Shown piece by piece: positions 1 through 9,294 of a DNA stretch of 64,000 nt. The notes beneath the pieces were generated by a model. The model saw nothing but the letters and a program-made list of their open reading frames with translations, did no database searches and had not been told where the DNA came from. The stretch's first letter is position 1. Each line of letters opens with the position of its first letter. The stretch covers positions 1,240,001 to 1,304,000 of the forward strand of contig NZ_JACVAB010000001.1 in the NCBI RefSeq assembly GCF_014851585.1, read 5' to 3'. This stretch comes from Agrobacterium sp. AGB01. Its GTDB lineage: Bacteria; Pseudomonadota; Alphaproteobacteria; Rhizobiales; Rhizobiaceae. The position numbers and the translations under genes are program-made.

Positions 1-10
1 GTTTGATGTG

Positions 11-52
11 ATCCCTCGTGCCCTTTCTCCAGTCGGGCGCGGGGGATTTTTT
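11..52 (+). terminator. Rho-independent terminator of a gene left of the window
   Basis: A 13-bp stem (ATCCCTCGTGCCC pairing with GGGCGCGGGGGAT, two G-U type mismatches) is followed by six T. It ends a plus-strand transcript that begins before position 1. Confidence 0.75.
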
Positions 53-137
53 ACGTCACGACGAATGCGAAAATGATATGTCCGACGATGGAGATGGCCA
101 GAGCGCCAAGAAGAACGATAAGCAAAATGCGGCTCAT
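51..137 (-). CDS. 28-aa predicted single-span membrane protein
   Basis: The frame encodes 28 residues (starting MSRILLIVLLGALAISIVGH) that form a single hydrophobic helix with an Arg near the N-terminus, so N-in insertion is expected. A good ribosome binding site, GAGGA, lies 6 nt before the ATG on the minus strand. The stop codon overlaps the T-run of the plus-strand terminator. Function is unknown. Short hydrophobic proteins are easily missed and also easily over-called; the Shine-Dalgarno and the clean membrane helix are the only support. Confidence 0.5.
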   Translation of the reverse strand: MSRILLIVLLGALAISIVGHIIFAFVVT

Positions 138-230
138 GACCCATCCTCGAAATCTGCATGAAAGACATGAGACGAGAGGCGGCGAAGTTATTTCGCAGTC
201 TCGAATTTCACAGTCATTTCAGGAAGTTAA

Positions 231-306
<76 letters not shown>

Positions 307-340
307 GCCGCCGCCCTCAGGCGGTGTGAGGGGGCTATAA

Positions 341-420
341 AGAGGAAAAAAAGGAATGTCCAGCGCGGAAATGAAATTTCTTCGTTTTTTATGACAAAAA
401 AATTTCACTCACGCTGGACA
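341..420 (-). terminator. Large hairpin terminator after the GlsB-type gene
   Basis: Perfect outer arms TGTCCAGCG (357-365) and CGCTGGACA (412-420), with inner arms TGAAATTT/AAATTTCA, form a long stem. On the minus strand it is followed by a T-rich tract (complement of 341-356). It lies between the end of the minus-strand membrane gene and the tRNA-Lys, so it would separate these two transcripts. Confidence 0.7.
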
Positions 421-499
421 CGCCCATCTTTTTCTCGAAGATCGACGGTAGAGAATGCTCTCGGGAATGTCTGTTAGTCGTTTGTAAATACAGGAGGAA

Positions 500-751
500 T
501 CACCTCCGGAATGCACGTCCGACGGCAATGAGTATGCACGCGCCAACAAAGCCAGCAATGAGATAGCCCAGCCAACCGGTCAAAACGACGCCAAACAACG
601 ATAGTATCGCATTGGCGACAATCGCACCGATGATACCAAGGATGATGTTCATCAACACGCCAAGATTGCTTTTCATGAACTGTTCAGCGAGCCATCCGGC
701 GACACCACCAATGACAATTGCTGCAATCCAGCCAACACCTGCAGATTCCAT
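500..751 (-). CDS. GlsB/YeaQ/YmgE-family stress-response membrane protein
   Basis: The protein has 83 residues with three hydrophobic segments (about 7-24, 31-50, 57-79). The glycine-rich pattern IGGVAGWLAEQ...GVLMNIILGIIGAIV is typical of the transglycosylase-associated / GlsB family of small inner-membrane proteins, usually 80-90 aa and stress-induced. I chose the start at 751 because GGGAGGAAATC stands directly upstream; a start 19 codons earlier lacks a ribosome site. It is monocistronic and followed by a hairpin terminator. The molecular role of the family is not established. Confidence 0.88.
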   Translation of the reverse strand: MESAGVGWIAAIVIGGVAGWLAEQFMKSNLGVLMNIILGIIGAIVANAILSLFGVVLTGWLGYLIAGFVGACILIAVGRAFRR

Positions 752-1134
752 GATTTCCTCCCACGCTAACTGCAAGTTTAAATTTGGTGATTCTAATATT
801 AAATACAAGGGAAAACAGCGGCTCTACAGCGTTTCTGGCCTAAAAAAGGACATCAGAAGCCGCTTGGAAGCCCTATTGTCGCGGCAATCGTTTTTCATAA
901 ACCGCTACGCGCATTATTTTGCGGCAAATTGCACGCCGAATTGCGGGTAGTCGAGGGGGATTGAGCAAGGGCTAAAGGCCATTTTGCCGGGCCAATTTTC
1001 AATCCTTCACACAGGTTTTGAATATTTTTGCGTGACACGTATGAAACTGATGTTCGTTGTGTGCTTGTTTAAACAGCGTGATGAATTTCAGATTCGGGTC
1101 GCAAGTGATTCCGTACGCCGGAAAGGTAATTGAC
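752..1134. other. Intergenic stretch, no gene seen
   Basis: This AT-rich divergent spacer lies between the GlsB-type gene (minus) and the mechanosensitive channel (plus). It must carry both promoters, but I cannot place them with confidence. No repeat, RNA gene or credible open frame is visible. Confidence 0.5.
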
Positions 1135-3741
1135 GTGTTTGGCATTCCTGACGCCCGGCGTTTGCCGCGGCTAGCTGTATTGATTGTTCTTTTGTCGCTC
1201 AGTGCTTTGTGTGCCGTGCCTTCGTTGGCGCTATCGCAGGATGGAGTACCGGCGGATGCGTCGTCACCGATTGAGCAGATGCGGACCGACCTGCAAAACA
1301 ACAAGGCTGCACTTGGTAACCTGGCAGAGACCGTTGAAGCGGCAAAAGATGATGATGCCAGACTGGTGGACCTTAAGGCCCAGTCCGATGCCATTGCGTC
1401 CAACGCGGTTAAATCTTCGGTCAGCCTGCGCCCACGTTTTGAGGCCGCCAAGACCCGTCTCGATGAACTTGGCGAACCGCCGAAGGATGGCCAACCGCCA
1501 GAAGCGCCGATCGTCACCGAAGAGCGCAGCCGTTTGATTGCCGAGAGAGCTGACATCAATGCGCTGACGGGCGAGGCGGAACAACTGTCCACGCAGGCCA
1601 GTCAGTTGTCCAACCACATTACAGATCTGCGCCGGTCTCTTTTCAAGGATACGCTTTTCAAGCGCACCGAGATTTCGCTGAATGTGTTTTCGGCTGCCGG
1701 TTCGTCGCTGGTCAACGAAGTGTCGTCCTTCCAGCGGGTGGTTGGCAGTTGGTGGACCTTCGTGTGGAACTACAAGCCGCTTCAACTGCTGTCTGCTATC
1801 TTCCTGTCGTTGCTGGCCGCCATGCTGTTTCTGGTCGGCGGCTACAAGTTCCTTGGCAGCCACATGGAACGCAGTGCCTTCTCGGGCGAGCCGGGTTATA
1901 TCCGCCGCCTTTCGGTGGCCTTCTGGTCCACCATGGTGCAATCGGCCACAGTCGTTGCCTTCCTGGTGGCATCGGCGTTTTTGCTTGAAAACTTCAATGT
2001 GCTGCGCTCAGACATTGCGCCGATCGTCTTTACGGCCATGGGCTTTACCGGTCTGGTTTATTTCGTCTGGCGTCTGACATATGCAGTGTTTGCACCCAAG
2101 CACCCGAACTGGCGTCTGGTTCGCGTCAGCAATACTGGAGCGCACCACCTGACATGGGCCGTTTTGGCCATGACCGTGGTCAATGGTTTCGACTATCTGC
2201 TGAGCGGTATCAGTGAGGCGCTGTATTCACCTGTTATCCTGACGGTGGTGAAAAGCTTCGTTGCATCGGTCATTGTCGGTATCATCCTCATCATCATGTC
2301 CTTCATGCACCCGGTCATGCAGAAGGATGCCGATCCAGCCGCACCCGGACAACGCCTGCCACGCTGGATGAACGTGTTGTTTCGTCTGGCCGGCCTGTTT
2401 ATCATCGGTGCGTGTTTGACGGGATATGTTGGCCTTGCTCGGTTTGTGTCGACACAGATTGTCGTCACCGGTGCCGTGCTGGCTACCATGTATATTGGCA
2501 TTCTCTCCGGCAAGGCGATTTCCAAACAGGGCATATTTGCCGATTCCGTCGCTGGCAGTTTCCTGTACCGGCGTTATGGCCTAGGTCCTGTGTTTCTTGA
2601 CCAACTGGGACTTGTTGCCGGTCTTGGCATCTATGTCGTCGCACTTGCCTTTGGCGTGCCGCTGATCCTGTTTTCCTGGGGTTTCCAGCCCGGCGATATC
2701 GAAAACTGGGGCTATCGCTTGCTGACTGGTATTCCGGTTGGCAACACCAATATCTCGCTGCTGGCGGTGTTCGGTGGCATAGCGGTTTTTGCGATTGGCT
2801 ACGTCATCACCCGCTGGTTCCAGCGCTGGCTGGACAACAATGTCATGGCGCGCAGCAAGGCTGATGCCGGTGTGCGCAACTCGGTCAAGACGGGCATTGG
2901 TTATCTCGGTATCGCCATTGCCGCCATCTTCGGTGTTTCCTCCGCTGGGCTTGACCTCTCCAACCTCGCACTGGTGGCCAGCGCGTTGTCGGTCGGTATC
3001 GGTTTTGGCTTGCAAAATATCGTGTCCAACTTCGTGTCGGGCCTTATCCTGCTGGTGGAGCGTCCATTCAAGGTCGGCGACTGGGTGGTCACAGGCGCGA
3101 CCGAAGGCACCGTCAAGCGCATCTCGGTGCGTGCGACCGAAATCGAAACCTTCCGCCGCCAGTCGATCATCGTACCAAACTCCGAGTTCATCAATTCTCC
3201 GGTTGGCAACTGGACACACCGTAACCGTATCGCCCGTTCGGAAATTCCGGTTGGCGTCAGCTATGAGGCTGATCCACGCAAGGTCATGGACATCCTGCTG
3301 GAACTGGTGCGCGCCCAGCCGCTTATTCTGAAAAATCCTGAACCGCATGTTGAATTCTTGCGCTTTGGTGACTTCTCGCTTGATTTCGAAGTGCGCTTCT
3401 TCCTGGCCGACCTGTCGGACGGTTTGCCGGTTCGTAACCAGTTGCGGATCGATATTCTCAGACGCTTCCGTGAGGAGGGCATCGATATCGCTTCGCCACA
3501 GCGCAATCTCAATGTGCATGTCGACCGTGACAACTCGCAGGCTCTGGCCAGCAAACTGGTGGAAGAGAGCGAGAAGCTCGCGCGGAAGGAAAAGGACGCG
3601 GAAGAGGGCGAGGGCGGAAATGTCGAGGTGAAGCCTGAACCGCAACAGGTTGAGGCGGCGGCGAACACAAAAGCGGCCGACAAATCTGCTGACGGTGTGT
3701 CCACTCGGCCAACGGCCAAATCGACAGACAAGAAAGGCTGA
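1135..3741 (+). CDS. DUF3772 / MscS-family mechanosensitive channel
   Basis: This is a large inner-membrane channel expected to open under membrane tension during osmotic downshock. With the GTG start at 1135 it has 868 aa. Residues 1-33 form a signal peptide ending in a long Leu/Val/Ala stretch. About 45-180 is an Ala/Leu/Glu-rich periplasmic coiled-coil region (DUF3772 type). From about residue 215 there are some ten membrane helices. The MscS pore and beta domain begins near residue 605, with the pattern LVASALSVGIGFGLQNIVSNF and then VERPFKVGDWV. The tail from about 810 is highly charged and Lys/Glu-rich. GGAAAGG precedes the GTG; in-frame starts at 1057 (TTG) or 1081 (ATG) would put extra residues before the signal peptide. 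It stands alone. Confidence 0.9.
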   Translation: MFGIPDARRLPRLAVLIVLLSLSALCAVPSLALSQDGVPADASSPIEQMRTDLQNNKAALGNLAETVEAAKDDDARLVDLKAQSDAIASNAVKSSVSLRPRFEAAKTRLDELGEPPKDGQPPEAPIVTEERSRLIAERADINALTGEAEQLSTQASQLSNHITDLRRSLFKDTLFKRTEISLNVFSAAGSSLVNEVSSFQRVVGSWWTFVWNYKPLQLLSAIFLSLLAAMLFLVGGYKFLGSHMERSAFSGEPGYIRRLSVAFWSTMVQSATVVAFLVASAFLLENFNVLRSDIAPIVFTAMGFTGLVYFVWRLTYAVFAPKHPNWRLVRVSNTGAHHLTWAVLAMTVVNGFDYLLSGISEALYSPVILTVVKSFVASVIVGIILIIMSFMHPVMQKDADPAAPGQRLPRWMNVLFRLAGLFIIGACLTGYVGLARFVSTQIVVTGAVLATMYIGILSGKAISKQGIFADSVAGSFLYRRYGLGPVFLDQLGLVAGLGIYVVALAFGVPLILFSWGFQPGDIENWGYRLLTGIPVGNTNISLLAVFGGIAVFAIGYVITRWFQRWLDNNVMARSKADAGVRNSVKTGIGYLGIAIAAIFGVSSAGLDLSNLALVASALSVGIGFGLQNIVSNFVSGLILLVERPFKVGDWVVTGATEGTVKRISVRATEIETFRRQSIIVPNSEFINSPVGNWTHRNRIARSEIPVGVSYEADPRKVMDILLELVRAQPLILKNPEPHVEFLRFGDFSLDFEVRFFLADLSDGLPVRNQLRIDILRRFREEGIDIASPQRNLNVHVDRDNSQALASKLVEESEKLARKEKDAEEGEGGNVEVKPEPQQVEAAANTKAADKSADGVSTRPTAKSTDKKG

Positions 3742-3850
3742 TTGCCACTATTCAGCCTCTATTCATGGCGTGCCCCTTAGAATCACCGCATACTCTTTTT
3801 GACAAAGAGGTTGGGCTATCAAGGGGGGCGGCTACATCAGCCGAAAACGC

Positions 3851-4114
3851 ATGAAGCATGTATTGTCCGTGATGATGGTTATTGTTCTGTCTGCGACAGC
3901 GGCTGTCTCGGCTACTATTACCAATAGCGACGCGGAGCCGGCTTCTCTGGCCGTTAGCGAGGGTGGAAATCGGTTTGATGTGGTGATTGCACCTGGTGCC
4001 TCGGAACAGGTCTGTGCCTCCAATTGTTTCGTTACCTTCCCGAATGGCGACCGCATTGCGCTGGAAGGCACGGAAAATGTTGAAATCGTCAAAGGTTCTG
4101 CTGTCGTCAAGTAA
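3851..4114 (+). CDS. Small secreted protein of unknown function
   Basis: The protein has 87 residues. The first 21 form a clear signal peptide (hydrophobic core VMMVIVLSATAAVSA), so it should be periplasmic. The mature part is about 66 residues with two Cys close together (VCASNC) that could form a disulfide, and is predicted to be mainly beta strand. I do not recognise a named domain. The ribosome site is weak. It is followed by 180 bp before the flavoprotein gene, so it is probably a separate transcript. Confidence 0.65.
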   Translation: MKHVLSVMMVIVLSATAAVSATITNSDAEPASLAVSEGGNRFDVVIAPGASEQVCASNCFVTFPNGDRIALEGTENVEIVKGSAVVK

Positions 4115-4294
4115 CGGCGCACAGTGGCGATTTTCCGTGTTTTAAAAGCAATTTGCCAACCGTCGCGGCAAGCCTTGCGCATGTCGTAAACAGGCACCTG
4201 ATATCGCTCTCGAATTGCATATTCTGACATCCGCCAGCAGTTTCGCAAAAGGCCGTATCAAACCGGCCGGCATGCCTCAGAGGGATTTCGGATT

Positions 4295-6808
4295 ATGAAA
4301 ACACATGCACGGGCCGTTGTTATCGGGGGTGGGGTTGTCGGTGTCTCGACGCTTTATCATCTGGCCACCAAGGGCTGGAGCGACAGCATCCTGATCGAGC
4401 GCAAGGAACTGACATCCGGTTCCACCTGGCACGCTGCTGGCCTGCTGCCGCTGTTCAACCTCAGCTATTCCGTGGGGCAGATCCACAAATATTCCGTCAA
4501 ATTCTATGAGGAATTGCAGGAAGAAACCGGCATGAATGTCGGTTTCTCCAAAGTGTCCAACATTCGTCTGGCGCGCAGCAAGGATCGCTGGGACGAGTTT
4601 ATGTATTATGCCGGTATCGCCGAAACCATTGGTGTCAACGTCAAGCTATTGACCCCGGAGGAGTTGAAAGAAGTCTGGCCGCTGGCAGAAACCGACGGCA
4701 TTCTCGGCGCAATCCAGCACCCCGATGATGGTTACATTCAGCCGGCCGACCTGACGCAGGCATTGGCCAAGGGTGCGCGCGACAAGGGCGCCACCATTTA
4801 CCGCAACACCACGGTTACCGCCATCGAGCAAATGGAGGACGGCAAGTGGAAGGTCACGACCGACAAGGGGGAGGTGATTGCCGAACACGTCATTTCCTGT
4901 ACCGGCAATTTTGCCCGCAAGACCGGTGAGATGGTCGGCATCAACATTCCCGTCATCCCGGTCGAACACCAGTATATCGTCACAGAACCGCACCCGGCCA
5001 TTCTCGAGCGCAAGGCTAAGGGCCTGCCGGAAATGGGCGTTCTGCGTGAATCCGACAGCGCCTGGTACATGCGCGAGGAAGCCGGTGGCCTGATCCTTGG
5101 CCCTTACGAACACGGCGCGCCGGTCTGTTATGTTGATGGTCCGTCGCCGGAAAGCGAATATGAACTGTTCCAGGAAGAGCTGGAACGCCTGATGCCGCAT
5201 ATCGAAACGGCGATTGCGCGCGTGCCGATCTTCGGTGAGGTTGGTATCAAGAAGGTCTATAACGGCGCGATTGCCTATACGCCGGATGGTAACCCGATTG
5301 TGGGTCCTGCACCCGGCCTGAAAAATTTCTGGCTGAATGAGGGCCATTCCTTCGGTATTACCGCAGCCGGTGGTGCTGGCTGGCAGCTGGCGGAATGGAT
5401 TGTCGAAGGCGAACCAAGCCTTGATATGATGGGCGTCGATCCGCGTCGTTTCGGCCCCTATGCGACCGAGGGCTATCTCATTGCCAAGAATGAAGAGGCC
5501 TATGCCAACGTCTTCACCATGCATTACCCGGATGAGGAGCGTGCCGCGGCGCGTCCACTCAAAACAACACCCGTCTATGACCGCCTGAAGAAACTCGGTG
5601 GCGTGTTCGGCTCTGTCTATGGCTGGGAGCGTGCCAACTGGTATGCGCCAGAAGGTTACGAACTGCCCGAAAGCGAAAAGGGCGTCGGCGTCGATGTTCT
5701 GACCAACCACAATTATGCGCCACCGCTCGATGATGGACGCACGGTCGAAAAATGGTCGTTCCGCCGCTCCAACTATTTCGAGCATGTCGGCAATGAGGTG
5801 AAGAATGTCACCAACAATGTCGGCGTTCTCGACATGTCGGCCTTTGCCAAAATGGAAGTGTCGGGCCCCGGCGCACGGGCTTGGCTGGACAGCATTCTCG
5901 CCAATGCCATTCCCAAGAAGCGCGGCCGTATTGCGCTGACCCACCTGTTGACACCGGCCGGTGGCGTCAAGGCGGAATTCACGGTTTATGAATGGGCACC
6001 AGGTCGTTTCTACCTAGTTTCGGCAGGCGGTCTGGAAGCCCATGACCATGATGTTCTGCGTCGTCTGGCACCGACAGATGGTTCGGTGGTGCTGCAGCCA
6101 ATCACCCAGAAATACGGCGTGCTTGTTCTGGCGGGCCCCAAGTCGCGTGACCTGTTGAAGAAGCTGACCCGCACAAGCCTCGACAACAAGGACTTCCCAT
6201 GGCTGACCGCCAAGGAAATCTCGGTTGGTGTGGCGCGCGCCCATGCCTTGCGCGTCAACTTCGTTGGCGAACTGGGCTGGGAACTGCATCACCCCATCGA
6301 AACCCAGAACTATATTTTCGACCAGTTGATGGAGGCCGGTGCCGAGTTCGGTATAAAACCGTTTGGTATTCGAGCCATGGTGTCGATGTCGGTCGAAAAG
6401 TCCTATCGCAACATGGGACGTGAGCTGTCGGTGGAATATAACGCCTACGAATCCGGCCTTGATCGTTTCTTGCGCCCGGAGAAATCCTTTATCGGCCGCG
6501 ATGCGCTGGTCGCCTATAAGGAGAAGGGCGTCAAATGGATATTCTCGACACTGGTGGTCGAGGGCAATACGGATGTCGATGCGCGTGGCTCGGAGGCAAT
6601 TTACAATGCGAACGGTACGCTGGTCGGTCGTGTGACGAGTGGCGGTTTTGGCTGGCGGGTCGGCAAATCTCTGGCGCTCGCCATGCTGGCACCGGAGTTT
6701 TCTGAAATCGGCACACAGCTAAAAATCAAGATCCTCGGCAAGTTGTATGACGCTCAGGTGGTGGCAGAAAGCCCGTTTGATGGCGATAACCAAGTATTGC
6801 GGGCCTGA
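4295..6808 (+). CDS. Dimethylglycine/sarcosine dehydrogenase-like flavoprotein with GcvT domain
   Basis: The 837-aa protein combines an N-terminal FAD-dependent amine oxidase (DAO fold) with a C-terminal aminomethyltransferase (GcvT) region. The FAD dinucleotide motif is VVIGGGVVGVSTLYHLA at residues 8-24, followed by the covalent-flavin-type GSTWHAAG. The fused middle domain runs to about residue 430, and the folate-binding GcvT part occupies about 440-830. Family members oxidatively demethylate N-methylated amines (dimethylglycine, sarcosine, betaine breakdown) and pass the one-carbon unit to tetrahydrofolate. Length matches the family. The start has AGAGGGA about 9 nt upstream. It is monocistronic, ending in a strong terminator. 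The exact substrate cannot be read from sequence. Confidence 0.88.
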   Translation: MKTHARAVVIGGGVVGVSTLYHLATKGWSDSILIERKELTSGSTWHAAGLLPLFNLSYSVGQIHKYSVKFYEELQEETGMNVGFSKVSNIRLARSKDRWDEFMYYAGIAETIGVNVKLLTPEELKEVWPLAETDGILGAIQHPDDGYIQPADLTQALAKGARDKGATIYRNTTVTAIEQMEDGKWKVTTDKGEVIAEHVISCTGNFARKTGEMVGINIPVIPVEHQYIVTEPHPAILERKAKGLPEMGVLRESDSAWYMREEAGGLILGPYEHGAPVCYVDGPSPESEYELFQEELERLMPHIETAIARVPIFGEVGIKKVYNGAIAYTPDGNPIVGPAPGLKNFWLNEGHSFGITAAGGAGWQLAEWIVEGEPSLDMMGVDPRRFGPYATEGYLIAKNEEAYANVFTMHYPDEERAAARPLKTTPVYDRLKKLGGVFGSVYGWERANWYAPEGYELPESEKGVGVDVLTNHNYAPPLDDGRTVEKWSFRRSNYFEHVGNEVKNVTNNVGVLDMSAFAKMEVSGPGARAWLDSILANAIPKKRGRIALTHLLTPAGGVKAEFTVYEWAPGRFYLVSAGGLEAHDHDVLRRLAPTDGSVVLQPITQKYGVLVLAGPKSRDLLKKLTRTSLDNKDFPWLTAKEISVGVARAHALRVNFVGELGWELHHPIETQNYIFDQLMEAGAEFGIKPFGIRAMVSMSVEKSYRNMGRELSVEYNAYESGLDRFLRPEKSFIGRDALVAYKEKGVKWIFSTLVVEGNTDVDARGSEAIYNANGTLVGRVTSGGFGWRVGKSLALAMLAPEFSEIGTQLKIKILGKLYDAQVVAESPFDGDNQVLRA

Positions 6809-6827
6809 TTTGCCCGTGTAAGGCAAC

Positions 6828-6863
6828 AAATCAGCCCCGGCGTAGGCGTCCGGGGCTGATTTT
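6828..6863 (+). terminator. Terminator of the flavoprotein gene
   Basis: A 13-bp perfect stem (AAATCAGCCCCGG / CCGGGGCTGATTT) with a 9-nt loop ends in TTTT. Confidence 0.85.
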
Positions 6864-6958
6864 AAATAGTGTATATCAGCAATACGCGATTAATTATTCC
6901 GCAAAAACTATTGGTTACAGTCCGGCGCAGAGGGGCTTTGTCCACAACCGGGGGTGTC

Positions 6959-7786
6959 ATGAACTTTTTAGGAATTACCGGGATGCAATATTCCGGTGTA
7001 CCGTTTTCTGCGCAACGTATCATTCTTGCCGAAGACACCAACGTCTTTACCCAGCTGGTCAGCACACGCCTGATGGATATGTTGGGTGTTCAGGTTACCA
7101 TTTGCCGCAACTTCGAAGAGTTGCAGGAAGCTTATGATGCCGCAGATGGTCCGATTGATCTGGCGATTTCCAACATCAATCTGCCGGGCGCTGAAAACGG
7201 CGAGGCGCTGGAATATCTGATCGATCTGTCCGTGCCGACCATCGTGTTCACCAGCACGTTCCATGAGGCGACCCGCGAAAAGCTGATTGCCAAGGATGTG
7301 GTCGATTACATCATCAAGGACAATGTGTTTGCCGTGGATATGTTGACGGAATCGGTTTGCCGCTTCCTGACCAACAGCCGCCATCACGTTCTGATCGTGG
7401 ACGATAGCCCAACCGCGCGTGCGCTACTGTCCAGCCGTTTGAAGCGTTATAACTTCCGCGTCAGCCTGGCCGAAAGCGGTGCCAAGGCGCTGCAGATCCT
7501 CAAGGACAACCCGGATATCGGCCTTGTCGTGACCGATTACAACATGCCTGATATTGACGGTTTCGAACTGACGCGCCGCATTCGCACCATGCGCGGTTCG
7601 CATGAACTGCGTGTCATCGGTGTGTCGTCATCGACCAATCGTCTTTTGTCGGCACGCTTCCTGAAGGCCGGCGGCAATGATTTCATGCTGCGACCTTTCA
7701 TCGATGAAGAGTTCTATTGCCGCGTCAACCAGAACCTCGACACGCTGGTACAGATCCGCATGGCAAAGGTCGGTCGCGCCGCTTAA
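6959..7786 (+). CDS. Double-receiver response regulator without output domain
   Basis: The 275-aa protein has two CheY-like receiver domains (about 19-130 and 144-265) and no DNA-binding or enzymatic domain. In receiver 1 the phospho-acceptor Asp is replaced by Asn72 (pattern AISNINLP), while the conserved Lys is kept (YIIKDN). In receiver 2 the acidic pair D148-D149 and the acceptor D193 (VVTDYNMPDIDG) are intact, but the conserved Lys is Arg (MLRPF). So receiver 1 should not be phosphorylated normally and receiver 2 may signal unusually. It could act through protein contacts. The start at 6959 follows GGGGGTGTC; a start at 6983 is also possible. The next gene on the same strand is a nucleotide cyclase. 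Confidence 0.85.
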   Translation: MNFLGITGMQYSGVPFSAQRIILAEDTNVFTQLVSTRLMDMLGVQVTICRNFEELQEAYDAADGPIDLAISNINLPGAENGEALEYLIDLSVPTIVFTSTFHEATREKLIAKDVVDYIIKDNVFAVDMLTESVCRFLTNSRHHVLIVDDSPTARALLSSRLKRYNFRVSLAESGAKALQILKDNPDIGLVVTDYNMPDIDGFELTRRIRTMRGSHELRVIGVSSSTNRLLSARFLKAGGNDFMLRPFIDEEFYCRVNQNLDTLVQIRMAKVGRAA

Positions 7787-7815
7787 ACGGTTGATATCGT
7801 AATCTGAAATTCTGA

Positions 7816-7847
7816 AAACGCCCTCTATGGCAACATAGGGGGCGTTT
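7816..7847 (+). terminator. Hairpin after the double-receiver gene
   Basis: A stem AAACGCCCTCTATG / CATAGGGGGCGTTT with a GCAA loop lies 30 nt after the stop codon. The tract after it is only moderately T-rich, so termination may be partial. Confidence 0.6.
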
Positions 7848-8015
7848 CGCCGTTTTGGCTGCAGGTGCGATATTTTTGCTTCGCCAGCGAATAATTACGC
7901 CGCCATTTTCTTTCGCTCCTTGTTGGTGGCGAAATTCGTTCCTATCTTCAAGCCGTAGCGTGTGGGGAGGATGCGCGGGAGAATGGCTGGCTTTTTTTAA
8001 AAGCCTGCTGAGCAA

Positions 8016-9248
8016 ATGGAGCATTCCTTGGATATCACTGAACAGGCTGCGCAGGCTAAGCCCCTTGCGCCTTGGCCTACCACCCCGAACGATATTCTTG
8101 ACTGGCTGATCAACGGAACCAGCCAGGAGCCTTTTATTGACCATTTGCTGAAAGGCCTGTGTGAGCGCATTGCCGCCTACGGCCTTCCGCTGGCCCGCTC
8201 GTCCATGCATTTCAGAACCCACCATCCGGAGTGGTTGGGTGCGCGCCTTTTGTGGGAAACGGGCTTTGACGAAGTCCAGATCGACATGTTTGGCCGTGAT
8301 ATGCTGCGCAGCGGCCAGTACATCAAAAGCCCGGTCAACGAAATCCTCGATGGTGCCGACGAGCTTCGCAAGAAGCTGGACAAAGAGATTGAGAATGGTG
8401 GCTGGCACGATTTTTATCATGAGCTGAAGCAGCAGGGTATTACCGATTACGTTGCCTGGCCGGTGATCCACACCCGTGGAAAACGCCATGTGGTGACTTT
8501 TGCCACCAAACAGCAGGGCGGTTTTTCGCCTGAACATATCGTCTTCCTGAAAGACCTTCTGCCGGTGTTGTCAATGGTGACGGAAATCCGCGTCAAGAAC
8601 ATCATGGCGCGGACTTTCTTGGAGACCTATGTCGGCCCTCACGCCAGTGAACAGATTTTGGCAGGTGCAATCACCAGAGGGTCCGGTGCTACCATGAGCG
8701 CCGCCATCATGATCTGCGACCTTCGTGGCTTTACCGAAATCTCCGATCTTTGGCCACGCGATGATGTGATTGAAATGCTGAACGGCTATTTTGACGCACT
8801 TTCCGAGCCGGTTGAAAATCACGGTGGCGAAATCCTCAAATTCATGGGCGATGGTCTTCTTGCCGTTTTCCCGATGGACAATGAAAATGCCTGCCAAAAT
8901 CTGCTGGAAGCGATCCGCGAAGGCCAGAAGGGTATGGAGCGGCTGAATGCCGAAAACCAGCGGCGCGACAAACCTTTCCTGCGTTACGGCGTTGGCGTGC
9001 ATGTCGGGGATGTGATGTATGGCAATATCGGTTCCAAGCGACGGCTGGATTTCACGGCCATCGGCCCGGCGGTCAACATCGCATCGCGGCTGGAAAGCCT
9101 GACCAAGGAAGTCGGCCACTCTGTGCTGTTCTCCAAGGAGTTTGCGAAAAAATCCGGTCACTGGAAAGAGTTGAAGCCGCTTGGCAGTTTCATGCTGCGC
9201 GGTCTCGGCGAACCTTTCGAGGTCTATGCCATGCCCGAAGAAAGCTGA
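8016..9248 (+). CDS. Class III adenylate/guanylate cyclase
   Basis: The 410-aa soluble protein has a C-terminal class III nucleotide cyclase domain from about residue 226 to 400. The two metal-binding Asp are visible in ICDLRGFTEI (near 235) and in FMGDGLLAVF (near 279), and the YGNIGSKRRLDFTAIGPAVNIASRLE segment carries the conserved transition-state Asn/Arg region. The N-terminal 220 residues resemble the uncharacterised sensor domain found on many rhizobial cyclases; there is no membrane helix. It should make cAMP (or cGMP). The ATG has a weak ribosome site; a TTG 12 nt later has GGAG at good spacing and may be the real start. It converges with the acetyltransferase gene. Confidence 0.9.
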   Translation: MEHSLDITEQAAQAKPLAPWPTTPNDILDWLINGTSQEPFIDHLLKGLCERIAAYGLPLARSSMHFRTHHPEWLGARLLWETGFDEVQIDMFGRDMLRSGQYIKSPVNEILDGADELRKKLDKEIENGGWHDFYHELKQQGITDYVAWPVIHTRGKRHVVTFATKQQGGFSPEHIVFLKDLLPVLSMVTEIRVKNIMARTFLETYVGPHASEQILAGAITRGSGATMSAAIMICDLRGFTEISDLWPRDDVIEMLNGYFDALSEPVENHGGEILKFMGDGLLAVFPMDNENACQNLLEAIREGQKGMERLNAENQRRDKPFLRYGVGVHVGDVMYGNIGSKRRLDFTAIGPAVNIASRLESLTKEVGHSVLFSKEFAKKSGHWKELKPLGSFMLRGLGEPFEVYAMPEES

Positions 9249-9294
9249 TCGAAGAAAACGGACTCAGGCCCCGCGCATTTTGCGCTGTATTCCC

